A stretch of 64,000 nt of DNA from Dirofilaria immitis (GCA_024305405.1 JAKNDB010000079.1:1112001-1176000); one strand, 5' to 3'. Shown: positions 13,870 to 28,730, counted from the stretch's first letter. Numbers and translations: made by a program. Notes: generated by a model not told the origin, from the sequence alone.

Positions 13870-15111
13870 TTATCATACAATGCCTCTTTTCTGATAATTA
13901 GTATCGTAATTTGAAAATGAATTTGATAATTGAAAATTAATTTCTTTAAAATGAAACAAAATAATAATTTAAATTAGAAATATGAGAAAGTAAATTCGAA
14001 TATATTCATATATAATTTGTGATTAAAAAATCGATCATAAATTAAAAAAAAAAAAGGAAGATATATTTCAATCTCTTTCAAATAATTGTAATACCCAAAT
14101 TGGAAATACATAACCTGGCCACCGAAAAACGAATTAAGCGATGGCGGCCATTCTTTTCCATATGATTATTTAATATTGCAATGTACTGTTTTCTGAATTT
14201 AGTAATATTTTTTGTTGAGATATGGTTCTTTATTATTCGTATATAAATTTCCGATTTTCCGAATTAAGTCGGATGATTTTACGATAATTATTCTTTGAAT
14301 TAGCTAGCAGATAGATAATTTATGGCATACGATATATTTGTGTTATATTTTACTTTTGTTTTTATTTTTTGTGTTTAATGGTTTCCCGGTTTCACTTAAA
14401 TGATTTTAAGGAAATTGTATTTTTACATAGCTAGTAATGAGATAATTTTTAGCATATGACATATTTGTATTAAATTTCATTTTCACTTTTAATCTTTCTT
14501 TTTGATGGTGATTGCTTATTGATATCTGAAATGAGACATTCTTATGATAGTAATTTCAGGTCACGTAAAATGTGCATGTGACTTATTTATGGACGAAAAT
14601 AGTAAACTAAATTGAAACTTTATTATTGAAATTGGTGAAGTAAATAAAATTAATTCGTTGAAATTTTTAATGTAAATAATTAGAATATAAAGTTCATATA
14701 TTGCTATAAATAAGAGAGAAAAAAAACGTTTTTTTCATTTGTGTTTATTCTTTATAATACATAAATTATTGATTACGCTATTTTTTTCGTTCTTGACGTA
14801 GTATCATATAATGTTGTGTTATTTATATGATATCATTATACTGCTATGATTTGAGATATTTCTTTTATTTCTATAATGTTACCAACGTGGGCTGATGTGG
14901 TATCGAGTATATTTGTTATAATATTATTAAATGGAACGGAGATATTATATATATTAAACTTCAGAAGCTTATCAGGCTATCACATAATCCTACTAAGTAT
15001 GATAAAGATAAAGATATCATTCGGGAAATGATAAGATGTTATCGTATTTAGATAAGATAATCATCGAAGTGCAATTACTTGTTTTGCGGATTTGCAGATT
15101 TTGATTCGTTG
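13870..15111. other. Intergenic, upstream of the sulfotransferase
   Basis: AT-rich, with no supported gene. It should contain the sulfotransferase promoter. I recognise no specific element. Confidence 0.5.
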
Positions 15112-17662
15112 ATGATAACGAAATTTCAGTGGATAGTTATCAATTTAATATTGATATTATGCACATTTATTTATATCAATATACATCTAAGGCAACTGTG
15201 CTTAACAAATCTCAATCAACAACGAATGGGTGATGAAAAATTATCGTATATATCATCAATTGTGATTTATAATCGAGTAAGATTTGTGGAAACATATGAG
15301 GAATTAAACCGAGCATATTTTATTTTTTATTGGTGTTTATACGATAATATAATTAGGCAGCAGAGAATATTCAGTATAAAAGGGAGATATGGATGGAAAT
15401 ATAAGAAAAATAAAAATATTTGTGAAAGTTTTTATAAGTTTAAAAAGTATTCGAATCATTTACCAAGAAATAGTGATAAATTAGAATATATTTTATAGAT
15501 CCCGAAGACTGGTTCAACAACGTTTACCAATGCTGTAATGTATAATTTATGTCATCGTAACGGCTTTAGTGTGATACATTTGAATTTAACCAAAAACCGT
15601 TATCTGATGAATATTGTCGATCAACGTCGATTTATCGATAATATTACTAATTGGAACGAACGAATACCTGCTATTTATCATGGTCATGTTGCCTTCATTA
15701 ATTTCAATCGGTACATTTTTGATTTTCCAATTCATTTCAGGAAAAATATTGACCAGTTTGTATTTATTATTCGCTTATAATACCAAATTATTTAAGAAAA
15801 TAATCCTCTTCATGGCGAATATAATTCTGTTGTGAAGTAATTAGCTATCGAAATAGTGGTGATACATTTAACTGAAGAATTTCTTTAGGCAACATTAATT
15901 TCTTATAAATTTTGTATAAAATTGTCATATATTCTAATTTATTGTTAGTTCGGGTTCATTAAGTTGTTATGTTCAAATCATGTAAAGAATATGGTTTAGG
16001 TTCGGTCTTCCAAATCCAGTATATATAAATTTAATACGGGAACCTCTTGAACGATTGATGTCTTATTACTATTTTCTTCGTTATGGTGATGATTATCGTA
16101 TTGGGTTAAAAAGAAGTCGATCAGGAAATAATGAGGTAAATTTAACTGATTTCCTTGTAAATATTTCTCATTATAACTTGGAAGCTTGACTTTCGTGTTA
16201 TTACCCTAATCAATGGATAAAATAAAATAACGAAACAGTTGCTATCGTAAATATTTTTCGTATTTTGATTGCTATTTATTTGTTTTAAACATCCAAATAA
16301 TTTTTACATGAATTTGGTAATTGTTTTTATCACACACAATACATTTTCGTATCGGAGAAATGTGCTTTCAAATATTTAATTTTTCGTGGAAACGTTGAAT
16401 TTTTAATATCATATATCTATGGAAAATAATAATGACCTTCTTGTTCTATTAAATACATTAGTTTGCTCACTATAATCGTTTTAAAGCTGAAATTATTTTG
16501 AAATCATCGAAATTATTTTTATAAAATTTTTAGACATTTGATGAATGCATTGCGCGAAAAGGACGTGATTGTGATATGAAACAAATGTGGCTACAAATTC
16601 CATATTTTTGTGGTACACATTATTTTTGTAGGTAAGATGAGGATTTTATATTGGGCAGGTTTTTTCTTAATTTTTTTCCATTTTAGGTTTGAAATTTTTT
16701 TCGAAATTTGTTACAAGTTTATTGGAACATTCAATGTGTTTTTAAATTATTTGTTTACTTAATTAATTTAGTCTCTTTCTTATCCTGAAGAATTCAACAT
16801 ATTCTTTATGAAGAGTATTAATTTTTGTTATTCCACTGCATCATATGTGCGATCCACTTTATCACAGGATAAAATTATTTTGAAACATTATTGCAGTTAT
16901 TATTATTATCGCTATTATTGGTAGATATTATTTTAGTGAAGTGGGAAATAATCTTGCATTAGAACAGGCTAAAGCCAATCTCATTAATTATTATTTATTG
17001 GTTGGTTTAACTGATCAAATGCGGGATTTTATCGCGGTGTTAGAGTTATTGTTACCGTTATTTTTCGTGGCGCATTGAAGAATTTCGATTCGCTTGATAG
17101 TTCGTTATACTTTCTTTGTGTTTTTAATATGTTTTGGCAATATGAATGTTTGGGCTGCAAGTTGAGGAATGTGTTCGGATGCGCTATGATGAATTTCAGA
17201 GTTATCGGATTACAGATACGTCTGATTAATAAAAATTACTCGAACTTTTTCAACTTCAATATTCAAAGTTAGAATGATTCATAATAGCTTCTATGGGTTT
17301 CATTTCTTCAAAATCATGCTATTAAATAGCCGTATAATCTTTTATCAAATGTTGACATGCTGAATTTTAAAATAACATCCCTATTATCATTTATTTTTGT
17401 TGAATTTTCGGCAAATATAGAAATTATACGATCTGTCTTTTCAGAAAAACACGCAAACTTGCGCCATACAAACCGAAAAATACCACCTAATGAAACAACA
17501 ATTGAAACGATACATAAGAATGCAGTATACATCATGGAACGTGAATTTTATGATTTTGCTCGAAAACAGTTTAATGAAATGAGACGGAGAATGCTGGATG
17601 AATCAACAAACGAATTGCTTCCACCACAGTTTCATTATGAAAAAATCAAACCGATACTTTAA
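15112..17662 (+). CDS. hst-2: Heparan sulfate 2-O-sulfotransferase
   Basis: Six exons: 15112-15276, 15499-15710, 16000-16135, 16534-16631, 16937-17099, 17445-17662. They are in phase if one T is restored in the run at 17061-17065; as written, a TGA follows at once. The corrected product is about 330 residues, the usual size. It has a short cytosolic N-terminus, a signal-anchor helix ([15 protein letters not shown]), the 5'-phosphosulfate loop IPKTGSTTF, the catalytic-histidine motif YHGHVAF, a 3'-phosphate-binding segment [15 protein letters not shown], and conserved cysteine blocks [13 protein letters not shown] and [10 protein letters not shown]. The enzyme acts in the Golgi, moving sulfate from PAPS to the 2-O position of iduronate in heparan sulfate. 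A TTTGCAG acceptor 14 bases before the ATG suggests a trans-spliced leader. Confidence 0.93.
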
Positions 17663-19208
17663 TGCTGATAATAATTCACTCAAAAGATTATGATACATCG
17701 TTAACTGATGTGTCGTAAAACTCATAGCTATAGCATTCAGTTCCATGGAAGCTAGCCAAAAGCTAGAAAGACAAATGGAGAATTAGCCAAAAGTTAAACA
17801 GAAGAATAATATGGAAATCAGTATGTTACGGAGATAGGTGCACACTTGCTGTACTTGGAGATGTACTTGGAGACTGTATTGTGATCGAACATCTTACTGT
17901 GCAGTGGATTATGGATGATAAAGTTAACTTTTAATTGTATATGGTATTAATTTGTATAAGATTGTAAGATCACTTTATAAGTAAAGATTTCTTTTCAGAT
18001 TCTGAATATCCGAGAAATATTGCGTATAGGCTTTGTATTGTTGAATGATTGATCTCTACTATTGTAATACCAATAATAACAATATTTGCCTTTCCTTGCT
18101 TATATTATTCCGCTGTTGAAAATAAAATTGCATGTAATATGATTTCACCAGTAATAACTGTATATATGTAATGTTAAGAGTTCTTTTTCCAGAGAAAAAA
18201 AACTTCCTAGTAAAGATATTAAACCTTACTGAACTAGAGCATTTGTATCATTAGCACTGTCTGCTCCGTTTTCTTTCCTGATTTTAGGTCTAGCAGTGAT
18301 TTCTTTTCAGATCCGTGTTATATTATACTTCGGCTTCGTGTCACTTTCTTTGTTTGTGTATATTGATATCATTCAAGCTGTCTCTTGAGTTAAAATAAAA
18401 TTCAGTTTCTGCTGAGCACTAACATCTTCAGCATTTATTTGATAAACTGTTTAGAAGATGATGCTGATTTTGTTATGAATCTTTTGAAATCACATAAGAC
18501 AATCTTGATAAAGATTTACCGGCTATAATGGATAGCAAAGGAAATATACATACATTAACCAGCATAATTATCAACAATTTCAACAACTGAAACGAATTAA
18601 TTTTAGTATTCCTATATTAGGATACTAATTCCCTTAATTCCATTTGGTGAAAAGAAAGTTGCAACATCGACAAACGGAAATCTAGGTCTAATCATTAAAT
18701 AACATTAAATTAATTGTGTGGTTGACCTCAACAACAAAAGAGTTGGTTCTATTGTTAGCGAAGCTTAAAAGAAAATCAATTTAATTAATATTATGGTAGA
18801 TCTGAAAAAATGATTCCATTTTTGAAATTTAAGAATCCGTTTAAATTGTTCGTTGCAAAAATTCTGCGGGCAGCATCTTGATATTATTATGTTTTTGTAG
18901 CTATCTTGAGAATTAAACTACCTAAGAATTCAATTAATTTTATAAATATTTAATTACTCATTTGTCGTTAATTTTCATTTTACTTCCGTTATGTTTGAAA
19001 GATGTAAGGCAGAATAGAAATAAGTAAAAGTGAGAAGCATAAACTAGTACATGTTATGTCCCAGATATATTGAGACTGATGAGAAAGTCGAATTAAAAGC
19101 AACTAAGTAATTTCATTTTTTAGATATATTAAAGCATTCAATAGCAAATGTCAACATATACCCGTTATGAAATCAACAAGGAAAAAGAAACAAAAGGAAT
19201 GAAGCAAA
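17663..19208. other. Intergenic between convergent genes
   Basis: The 3' regions of the sulfotransferase (plus) and the Pol I subunit (minus) face each other. AATAAA-like signals occur near 18119. No reading frame or RNA gene is evident. Confidence 0.5.
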
Positions 19209-22200
19209 TCACAAAGATAAATTCGACGGATGCTTCAATGAAATCTGCAAGCGCACATTCATCGCTGCAAGTTCAGCAACCAAATAACGAAATACTCGAG
19301 GCACTTCTACCGGATAAACTTGATCATCTTTGCCACATAATAAGCACATTTCACGTTCACTGTGATTTATAATTGAATTCTGAAATTTTCTGATCATTTC
19401 TAAAAATGATTATAACCAACGTGGATAATAAGACCAAAGTGAATGAATAAGCATCAAATATTCATTAGTCTTATCACGATAGCTGACTGATTATCAGGCA
19501 TATCAAGCAGCAAAAATAACATTGCGATAGATGTTTGAGATCATGATATTACTATTACCATCTAGTAAAACGATTTTTCAAAAATTCGTAAGACATCACG
19601 AATAAAAATATCAATTTGTAGCAAAATTTTTGCTAATATAAATGATGCCGAAAATCCGAAATTCTCACAGTCAGTTCAAATCCACTTAAAAAACTCAATC
19701 TCTACTTCCAATATGATCAGATGAAATATAAATACATTTTAATTTGCCAACTAAAAATTTAAATTTGCGAATTATTTAGAACTATTACTAAAAGTATGTT
19801 ACGCCAATATGATGAAAATAAATGAATATTTACAAATTTACTTCTTTGTTTCGACGTTCCAATAGTACCTTTGCGCATCGAAGCGTTGATATCATTGAAC
19901 CACAACGAGCACAAATGTGCGCGATATCTCGGTCAGAACAATTGAAGAGACGATCCTAGAATATACGAAGTTTAAAGCTCACTGCTGGAAAAATGAAAGT
20001 AAAAATATCATAAAAACCTTATTTTTAAAAAGTTTTTAGAAACAAAAATTTAATTCTTTCAGGAATTTTAAATATTAATTTGCCTACTTGCAAAGTAAAC
20101 GCAGCTCCATGAGCGATCATAGCATCACGTTCCATTTCTCCAAATCGAATCCCACCACCTTTTTACGACCTTTCACTGGCTGTAATGTAACCGGATCTGT
20201 TGGTCCAGTTGATCGTACTTGGAATTTATCAGCAATCATATGCCTCAAGCGCTGATAATATACAATTCCGAAAAAAATTTGCACCTGAAAATTTTCCACT
20301 TTTGAATTTCGAAATTGACTAAAGCCATGAGACAAGATATAATTCATTCAACTTCAAAACTCCTGAAAAATTCATTCAAATTTTAGGAAAACTATTATTA
20401 AAGTTTTCCGCATTGTAAGCAATTTAAGAATATGTTATTAATTGATAAAAAAACTCCAAAAATACCGTAATAAAGTAATGGTATAGATATAGCCTGTAGA
20501 GAATGGAGACATAATCAAATAATAAGTCTAAGAAAAAAGTAATTCAAAAAAATTAAACACTGTTGTCTCCACAATTAAAGAATTGCGGGATTTCTGATGA
20601 TGAATAGAATTTGAAGAATGAACAAGTTTACAGGCACTTCGCATAGATGGTGCGATAAAAAACTAGAGAGACATAACTGTTGTCATTTGCAGTCCATTTC
20701 TATGCAAATCGATTATTGCAAAAGTAGTATAAAGAATAAAATTGAGAAAGATTTTTTTATTAAAATTATTAAAATTTAAAAAACGAAAGTCGAAGTAAAT
20801 TTCAAATAATTATGTGCCGGCAAACCAATTAATAACTCACTTCCATTTCACGACCATCGACACCCGAATACATCGTTTCATTTCCGTAATAATTGTATCC
20901 AGCTCGAACAAGAAGTTGCCCAAAATGATCAATGGCCGTTTTCTTTTCGCTTAAACAGATAATATCAGCAAGATCGATAAGATCTCAATCCTATTCCAGG
21001 CCTTTATGTTATTCATTTGATCTGTCATCTTTGGCCATGAGCTTTAGAATTCTTTTCTAAACCATTCATAATTTTATGAAAATAAAATTGCAATTTTTAA
21101 TTCATAAAATCGTAGACTAAAAATTTATACTTGAAAACAAATGGTGATGAATCATAAGTAGAACCATGCATAGCTCCTGCTTTACCAGCCATACTTTCAA
21201 TCATCATTCCTGAAAAAATTTTTAAATATCTGTGAAATAAAACGACGTTTGCAGGAGTGCTTTCGTTCACAATCTAATAAGCTAGTAAAAAAAGAAAGGA
21301 GCCTCAATTAAAACACAGCAATCTTCTAAGCATATAAGATATTTAGTAATTCCAATATTTGAAGGATAAAACGGAATTTCAGAATTACAAATTCTAATTA
21401 TTAAAAATAAAATGATCATGAAAATCCCAAAAATAACAGCAATTAAGAAGATATTGGTATTCAAGGACCAAATAAAAAATTATACAAAGAAACATGCCAA
21501 TTGTCATTCGAGAGGGAAAACCATGTGGATTGAAAATAATATCAGGAACCATTCCAGACTCCGAAAATGGCATCGATTCGGCGGGCCATAGGAAAGAATT
21601 AATACCTTTCTGACCATGCCTAGATGCAAATTTGTCGCCAATTATCGGATTACGCTGGATACGCCACTGAATTAATGCATGCTGAAATTATGTCATATTG
21701 CGAGAGAATTTTGAAAAATTTCATCTAATAAACGTCACAGCAATTCAATAGGAAAAAATATGATTAAATCTAAATCTTACACATATGCCTTTGGCTTCGC
21801 TTTCTTCGATAATTCTTACCGAACCACAGAATGCTGCCTCGGTATATTTATATTTATGGATTTTATAACTGTTTTTATCAATTTCATAGACTGAATAATA
21901 TGGATCACCTTCCATATACAGACGTCCAGGAATCGGTAAACCATCACGATCTATTGTCTTTTGCAGGTTTTCAGGATCACACAAAAATATTGAATTCTCT
22001 GTGGATCGTTCTTCGGCTAAGTTTACCCTACATGAATTACTACCCATAAATTTGAGTTGTCGTATTTGTAACTACGAATTAAAAAATTATGGTGTAAACT
22101 TTCAAAATGTAAAATCAAACATAGAAAAAGCTAGCTTTCTGTAGAACTAAAATTTAAATAGATGATCGCTATTTTTAGTGCAGATCAAGGTGTCACTATT

Positions 22201-25200
22201 ATAATTGTTATTAAATTTAAAAGTATAATAATTACAGATCCACTAACTTTCCGTAGCAAAAGTTAGTGTTGATATTATCAAAATTCCAAAATTATCGTTA
22301 AAACTATTAAGCTAGCACAAAAACCAAAGTACCTTTCTACTTTGATAACACTACCATGCGCAAATCCACGTTCATAGGAACTTTTATTAATAACCATAGC
22401 ATCTTCCATATCATAACCTGAAAAATAGATAATTCCTTTTGGCCAGTATAATAATTCTGTACTTTTGAAATAGTAGCTTACTGATATCAAAAGTTACCCG
22501 TATAAGATATAACTGCAACACATGCATTGGTTCCCAACGGATATTCATCAATACCATATTTTCATATGGATCTGGTTTTACGATAGGATTTTGGGAAACT
22601 AAAAAAATAAACACTTCTTTAAAAAATGTCTTCTCTTTTGAAAGTAAGATGACAACTTCTTAAAAGATTTTTTCATGGAGAAGTCCTCCTTTGATTTATA
22701 AACACAGTTATTGCTTTAAAATGCAATTGTTTAATACATTTCTTCTATAAATCCAGTCTTCCGCTTTTCTATTTATTGCCACCACTGTGATATTAAATAT
22801 TTCTAGATTTAGTAAATATTTAGATTTTTTTCATAAATATGTAATTTAATTTCCTCTCAACATACATTCCATGCCATGGCCTTTATTCAGTGAATAGAGC
22901 GCTTCACTACTCATAACAAACATTTACCTGGAGACGATACATTTTACTGTCGGCTCGATAGTTCCAAGCATGAACAGGTATTCCCATTGTTTGCTTACCC
23001 ATTTGACACTGATAAACATTCCTTGGCGACTGATTATGATCAGGAAATGGTATTAGATTAGCGGCAAAACTAAAGAGACAACTGGGATGAATTTCCTGAT
23101 GCATCGTTGCATTGGGCTCTGCTTCTTCTGGATCGATGCAAATTGATAAGTATACTTGCTCGAATGTGCCTGGAAATTTTACAATATAATTAAAAATTTC
23201 CAAAAAACTAATAAACGAATATATCTGCGAGAAGGTACATAATTTGTTTTTTTTACTTGCATATGTTTCGTCAATTCCATTTGCTATAACTTAACAATAA
23301 TATGCCCATAACTTCTCAACTTTTCTTCAAATATATGTATCGTAGAGATATTCTTTTATTCGTTATCAATCAATTAAAATAATTAATTTTCAAATGTAAA
23401 CTTGGGTCGGAAATTGATATGAAGCAAACTTACTTGTGAAATAATTGAAGACTTCAACCTAAAACTATAAAACCACAAACCTATGAATTCAATTCGATTT
23501 GATGGAAGATATTTCACAGGTCGTATAAGACGAGCTGGCTCGGTAAAAATGTATAGACCAGGATATTGCACCAAAATGTTAATCGGATCAATAGATCTTT
23601 CAACCAGAATTATTTCGGCGCAAGAAGGTACGCGAACATCATCCAATACTTTCAAAAAACGTAATTGTTGTTCGATATATGACGCTTGTGATTGCGGGAT
23701 ATGACCAACGAATTTTCCATCAATCAAAACTGGATACATCTAGAAAAAAAGGTAAATGGATTCCCAAATTAATTTACATTGTTGATGACATAACGCATAT
23801 GTCTTGAGAGAACTATGCGAAGTTTAAAGAATTCTAAACTGAATTTGTCTCAAAAAGAATACAAAGGAAAGTCCCAAGATTTATACGAAATTACGTGAAA
23901 ATCCATTCCTGGCTAATTTTGCTCTTCTACTGATAATGAAACTTCTACACATAAAAAAGTTTGATAAGGAATAGAAAATAAACACTTACAGGTTCTTCAG
24001 GCAGGAATGCGATAGCAGAATGGCCAACCATTCCAAACTCTCCAAGCAATTTTGGCAGTTGACTGGTATCCGAATAATATGTAACGATACGTACACTTGC
24101 AGTCACGTGATTCAGTAAACCACATGGAGCACCATCAGGTGTATGTACTGGGCATATAAAGCCCCAAGCTTCGGGACGTAATTTGCGTATATCTGTAGTA
24201 CGCATTTCCATGAAAAATGCACCTCGATGGATTGCTCTAAAATCAAAGAGTCAGTGATTGAAAAAAATTCTCAATGAAACTTTCAAGATCACTGATATCT
24301 CAACATGAAAAGAAAAATCCTGCGATTTATTAAAATCGGCTATGACAGTACAAAACACAAATAGATAACCATAATCATAACTAGCATTATAAGCTTCTTT
24401 ACAAAAGTTTATAACTACGACTTTCACTGTCTGTAGAATAACGAGTTTAATAACCAAATAATTCCTTTAAGTCCAACTTTGATTCATCATCAAAATGATT
24501 GAGAAAAAATAATACCGAAAGTGAGAAACAAATCGAAGTTGATTAATTCTTTCAGCAATTACCGAAAACCCATTATTTTGCTGCAATGTTAAACCTCCTT
24601 TAGAGATTAAATTCCCAGTAGCAAGGAAATATTCCAAACCTCGTGTTATTTCTCCTGATCGCTGCGTACCCATTGCACGAATCAATTCGTGACTAAAACA
24701 TAAACGATATTTTACAAGCTTATATCTTGGAATAAGTTATTAAAGAGTTACTTCAAACTTAATTTCCAGAATGAGCGTAAACCTCGATAAAGAAAACTTT
24801 CTGCCTTGCGTTTTGCTTCAAATTCAATTTTCCTTCGTGCAATACTCAAAGTATTTTCCAAACGTTCTCGTATAATCAAAAGAAGTATATGACCAGATAC
24901 AGCAGCTTCTTGAAACTGTGGATTATCCGGAGATTCAGCAGCACATTCACCTTTCGATAATGCTATTAATTTTTGAGCCATATATGAAAGGAGGAAGAAT
25001 TTATCTTCGTCGTTGTCCAGATGTATTGCAACACAAACGCGAAGCAAAAATCGGCCAACATCCTGAAATAGAGCGTTAAAGTCTATCAATTCTAAATTTA
25101 AAAAAAAAAAAAAGAGAGATAGAGGGAGAAAAAAAAGAAATATTATCAAGGATGTAGATTACACTTACTTCGGCAACTTCCCATGGACCAATACGATCTT

Positions 25201-27658
25201 GGGTAGCTACTCGAAATCTTCCACCAATAGCAGTGAGTGCTGCCTTTTGATTCACTATGCCATCTTCATTACATAATGTTAACATTGCAATTATGCATTC
25301 TGGAAATTACCATCCACATTCATGAATGCAGTAAAACTAAAATCAACAAAAAAATTGAAATTTATATGTTAACAGTATAAAGATACTAATGAATGCATTT
25401 TACCTTTCCAAAAATGATCACCGGGTCGACATCTAATCATATGCTCCATAATGCATTGATCATTCATCGATGTTAATGCCTTGATGATATACATAAATGG
25501 CAAGTAAAACAATTCACGTCGGTACTGAAATAATGATATTATCAATTTTTAATGAGAAATTAGCCTAAAAATAAAGTCACATGGATATAGCAAAACTAAT
25601 TTAAATTGGTTAATTAAACTAAATCAAAAATATAAAATTTTCAAGAAAAATTTTATCATGATGCACAATGTTTGGTAACCTTACTCCATTAATTGTAAAA
25701 ACACAGAAAACTTAGTAATAAATTTAATTAGATGAAAAGAATGATACAACTGTTCGTTTCTATTATACAATTTTATTTTTTGCGTCAACTAAATACTCTA
25801 ATAATTACTAGCAACGTATATTATATTCGCAATTAGAATTTGTTGCAGAGAACTGAAATTGAAATAAGATGTGAATAAGCACCTCAAACTAATCATCTGC
25901 TGCTTTATTCATTAAATTTAATGACAGAAAAGATGACGATTACCTGCAAAGCAATAACAATAGTACTACTTTCTAGATAATGAAGAGTCATCATAGCAGC
26001 TGAATAATTCCCGCGAACGCATCGAATCATCACACCATATTGTGTAAATAAAGGTCCTTTTTCACGAAATGAACGTCTCACTAGTCCTATTGGGTAATTA
26101 CGACGATTTGCAACCAAAGACGTATCACCTATTATTTTAAGGAATTCAATTACAAGACAGAAAAATGATTTAAAAGATTCGAAATTATCAAAAAATATTT
26201 TTGCCAAAATAATTCGTTGTTTTATGGATGGCGATTATTTGAGTAATAACTAATTTTTAAAACATATAATTTCTTTTTGTTCATTTATTTTAATGTTTTT
26301 TTACTACTAATTATTAGTTAGAGTTTTCTAAAAACTCGAATCAATGTTCCATTTCGCAACAAAGTTTTGTAGCAAAATCTAACTGTAACAATCGCTTAGT
26401 AGAAATTCGCTGGGATCAAAACAAAGTTTAGGAGAAATTACATCGTGTTATACCTTTTCATTTCCTTTACAAATAAAATATCCGCCTTTTTCAGTCCCTT
26501 CCTCACCATGTGCTATTAACTGTTCCCTTGTTAACCAACGCAAATGACACCTATTTGATTTTAACATTATGGGAACCTGAAATATGTTTAATTAATAGCA
26601 AATGTAGATATATGGTGCAAATATTTTGATTACTTATCAATAAAACAAAATTAAGTATTTATAATCATTAAATTCATTCAATCATTCAATCCAAACTATA
26701 AGCGAAGGATGAAAAAGATTTATTCGCTACTCGAAGAGATGGAGAACATAAAATTTAAACTGTTTATTAAGATATCTTTAAAATATTAATTACATCAAAG
26801 TAAACTGCATTATAACAAAGCTCAGAAGAAGGATTTATTGACTAACCTCACCAATAACCATTTCACAGCAATCTATCCTAGCCCCATTTAACCGTATTTC
26901 TACGCCTACTTTTAATGGTCCACGATAAGTTAAACCACGCTGTCTGCATTCCGAAGGAAATAGTTTTAGCGAATCAATCATAGAAGAACCCTGCAAAAAA
27001 AAACGCGAATTATTTCATTGAATTTCATTACCAAGAATACTTCCTTCCCTTCACCACTTCCAAAAAATTGCTGACTATAGAGATAAACTTGACCGTATGT
27101 CCTGTTTAATCCATCTATTAATTGAAAGCAATATATTATTTAGATATCCATGAATTCATATATCTGAGAGAAAATTGGATGAATTCTAATTTTCTGACCG
27201 AAAAATAAACAAATCCAACAACAATTCAAACTTGATTTTTAAGCCATATAGCAATCTAGCACAGTATCATTCTGATGTAAAAGATATAAAGGACAAGAGA
27301 AATATTTTGCAGACTATTCATTCATCAATCATGTAAATGATATATTCTCATGAAAAAACCCATATTTACAGCAACCAAAAATTAAAGCTTGAAATTAAAA
27401 TACAGCATCAAACACACCTGTTTCACTTCAATCATTGGATAACCAAGTTGAGCACCGGTGTAACGTAACTCTACAGCTTCTCCAGTTGGAAGTCAGAAAT
27501 TTTTCGGCTGGCACATCTAAAGCAGCCAAGTGTATCCCTTGGTCAGCCAAATAATCGAATGACTCCACATGATATGAAGCAATATCACAATCCATATTGA
27601 CTGCTACATTCGTATTCCAGATCGAAGAATGCGATAAATAAGCTTCAAAGAAATGCAC
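19209..27658 (-). CDS. rpoa-2: RNA polymerase I second-largest subunit (RPA135/POLR1B)
   Basis: At least 20 exons, in transcript order: about 27600-27418, 26990-26847, 26576-26454, 26128-25944, 25524-25404, 25299-25169, 25062-24752, 24692-24516, 24236-23990, 23739-23481, 23169-22928, 22598-22498, 22417-22333, 22039-21781, 21681-21498, 21209-21131, 20949-20841, 20284-20088, 19955-19869, 19379-19209. Beta-subunit hallmarks are present: [49 protein letters not shown] and a C-terminal zinc site built from CARCG and CLLCG. The ending [15 protein letters not shown] marks the Pol I paralogue, not Pol II or III. It forms the catalytic cleft of Pol I, which makes pre-rRNA in the nucleolus. Five single-base breaks (near 27490, 26117, 22590, 22555, 20162) disturb the frame. 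The intron after exon 21681-21498 has a GC donor. The N-terminus before [12 protein letters not shown] is not resolved. Confidence 0.93.
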
Positions 27659-28602
27659 ACGACTTAAAGCTATACTTCAAGTTATTACAGAACGAATTGC
27701 CGAAAATGCTGGAAATGACAAATATGGCTAAATATATAAACCGAGAGAACTATAACTATAACCACAATTAATTTGATAGCACAAATGCTTTATTTTACTC
27801 TGTTATGCGAAAATAAACTTCAGGAACTTCCCGCATTACTTAATATAAATTCAAATTTCAATAAACCGTTAGATAAAATTTTATTCCATGATATGATGAG
27901 GACAAAAATAGAACACAGTTTTGCAATCTTATACTATTTAACAATGTCATTACAATTCGAAATGACATTTTGGGGATAACCAATATCAATCTCGACTGGA
28001 AGACAAATATTAGATAAACCATCCGTTCGTCAAATATGCTATATCTCATGTAACAAACTCTCCTCACTTTTCAGAAGCTAAACAAATCTAATCACTGAAT
28101 CAATTCCTAAATTTCTAGAACTTACTGAAAAAAAAAAACAAATTTGATATGCAGCTAAAATGTCCCTTTTATGCTTTTGAAATTTTATTCGGTATTATAA
28201 ATTATTTTATCATTTTATTGAACTCTGATTACGCTAATAAGAATTAAAATTATTTTATTAACACTGGAAAAATAATTCACTATTTTACTTGAAAAAGTAT
28301 TCCTATCAGGTTCTGCGTAAATACGTGAGTAAGCTTATCATATCATTCATCAGATACAAGCTTAATAGTTAACAAAGTAAAAGAAAAATTTTGAAATTTG
28401 AATCTTGGAACAATCACTTTCAATATTTAAACATAATTCATTTTTAGAAATGAATAAAACATTAATAATCCAAATTTGTTGAAGTCATCTGGAGATCTCA
28501 AAACATGACAGAATGAAATGTTAAAATTAGTTTGCAAAAAACATGTACAACAAAAAAGAAATTGTTTCAACAAAAAATAAATGTAAAAAAACATGAAATA
28601 TT

Positions 28603-28672
28603 TCCTGGAAAAAGATTTCTCCAGCTTTTTCAAATTTCGCAGCTTATTCTCTTCGTTTCTCATGCCAGACAT
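28603..28672 (-). CDS. Candidate first exon of the Pol I subunit gene
   Basis: The ATG at 28672 opens MSGMRNEENKLRNLKKLEKS, basic and helix-prone like the N-terminus of yeast RPA135. It follows a TTTCAG acceptor at 28714-28715 by about 40 bases, with no coding exon in between. This fits a trans-splice site that starts a downstream operon gene. I could not find a convincing donor or the link to the exon at 27.6 kb, so this is a suggestion only. Confidence 0.4.
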
Positions 28673-28713
28673 AATAAAACCCAAAGTTTTATGGCGTGTA
28701 GAGAAAATTGAAT

Positions 28714-28730
28714 CTGAAAGTATACACAAA
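28714..28730 (-). promoter_or_regulatory. Candidate spliced-leader acceptor between NUDT21 and Pol I genes
   Basis: A TATACTTTCAG sequence about 260 bases downstream of the NUDT21 stop and upstream of the candidate ATG of the next minus-strand gene. In nematodes an unpaired acceptor in such a position usually receives SL2-type leaders. Assignment is by position and sequence only. Confidence 0.45.

Noticed and set aside
17061..17094. TGA in hst-2 as a possible selenocysteine codon
   Set aside because: Reading through it leaves the conserved frame. Adding one T restores homology and phase, so a missing base explains it better.
19148..19397. 74-codon plus-strand open frame over the Pol I last exon
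   Set aside because: It overlaps the zinc-ribbon exon on the opposite strand and has no motif.
19660..19690. TTCAAATCC resembling a tRNA T-arm
   Set aside because: No acceptor stem, D-arm or anticodon stem could be folded around it. No tRNA gene was found in the window.
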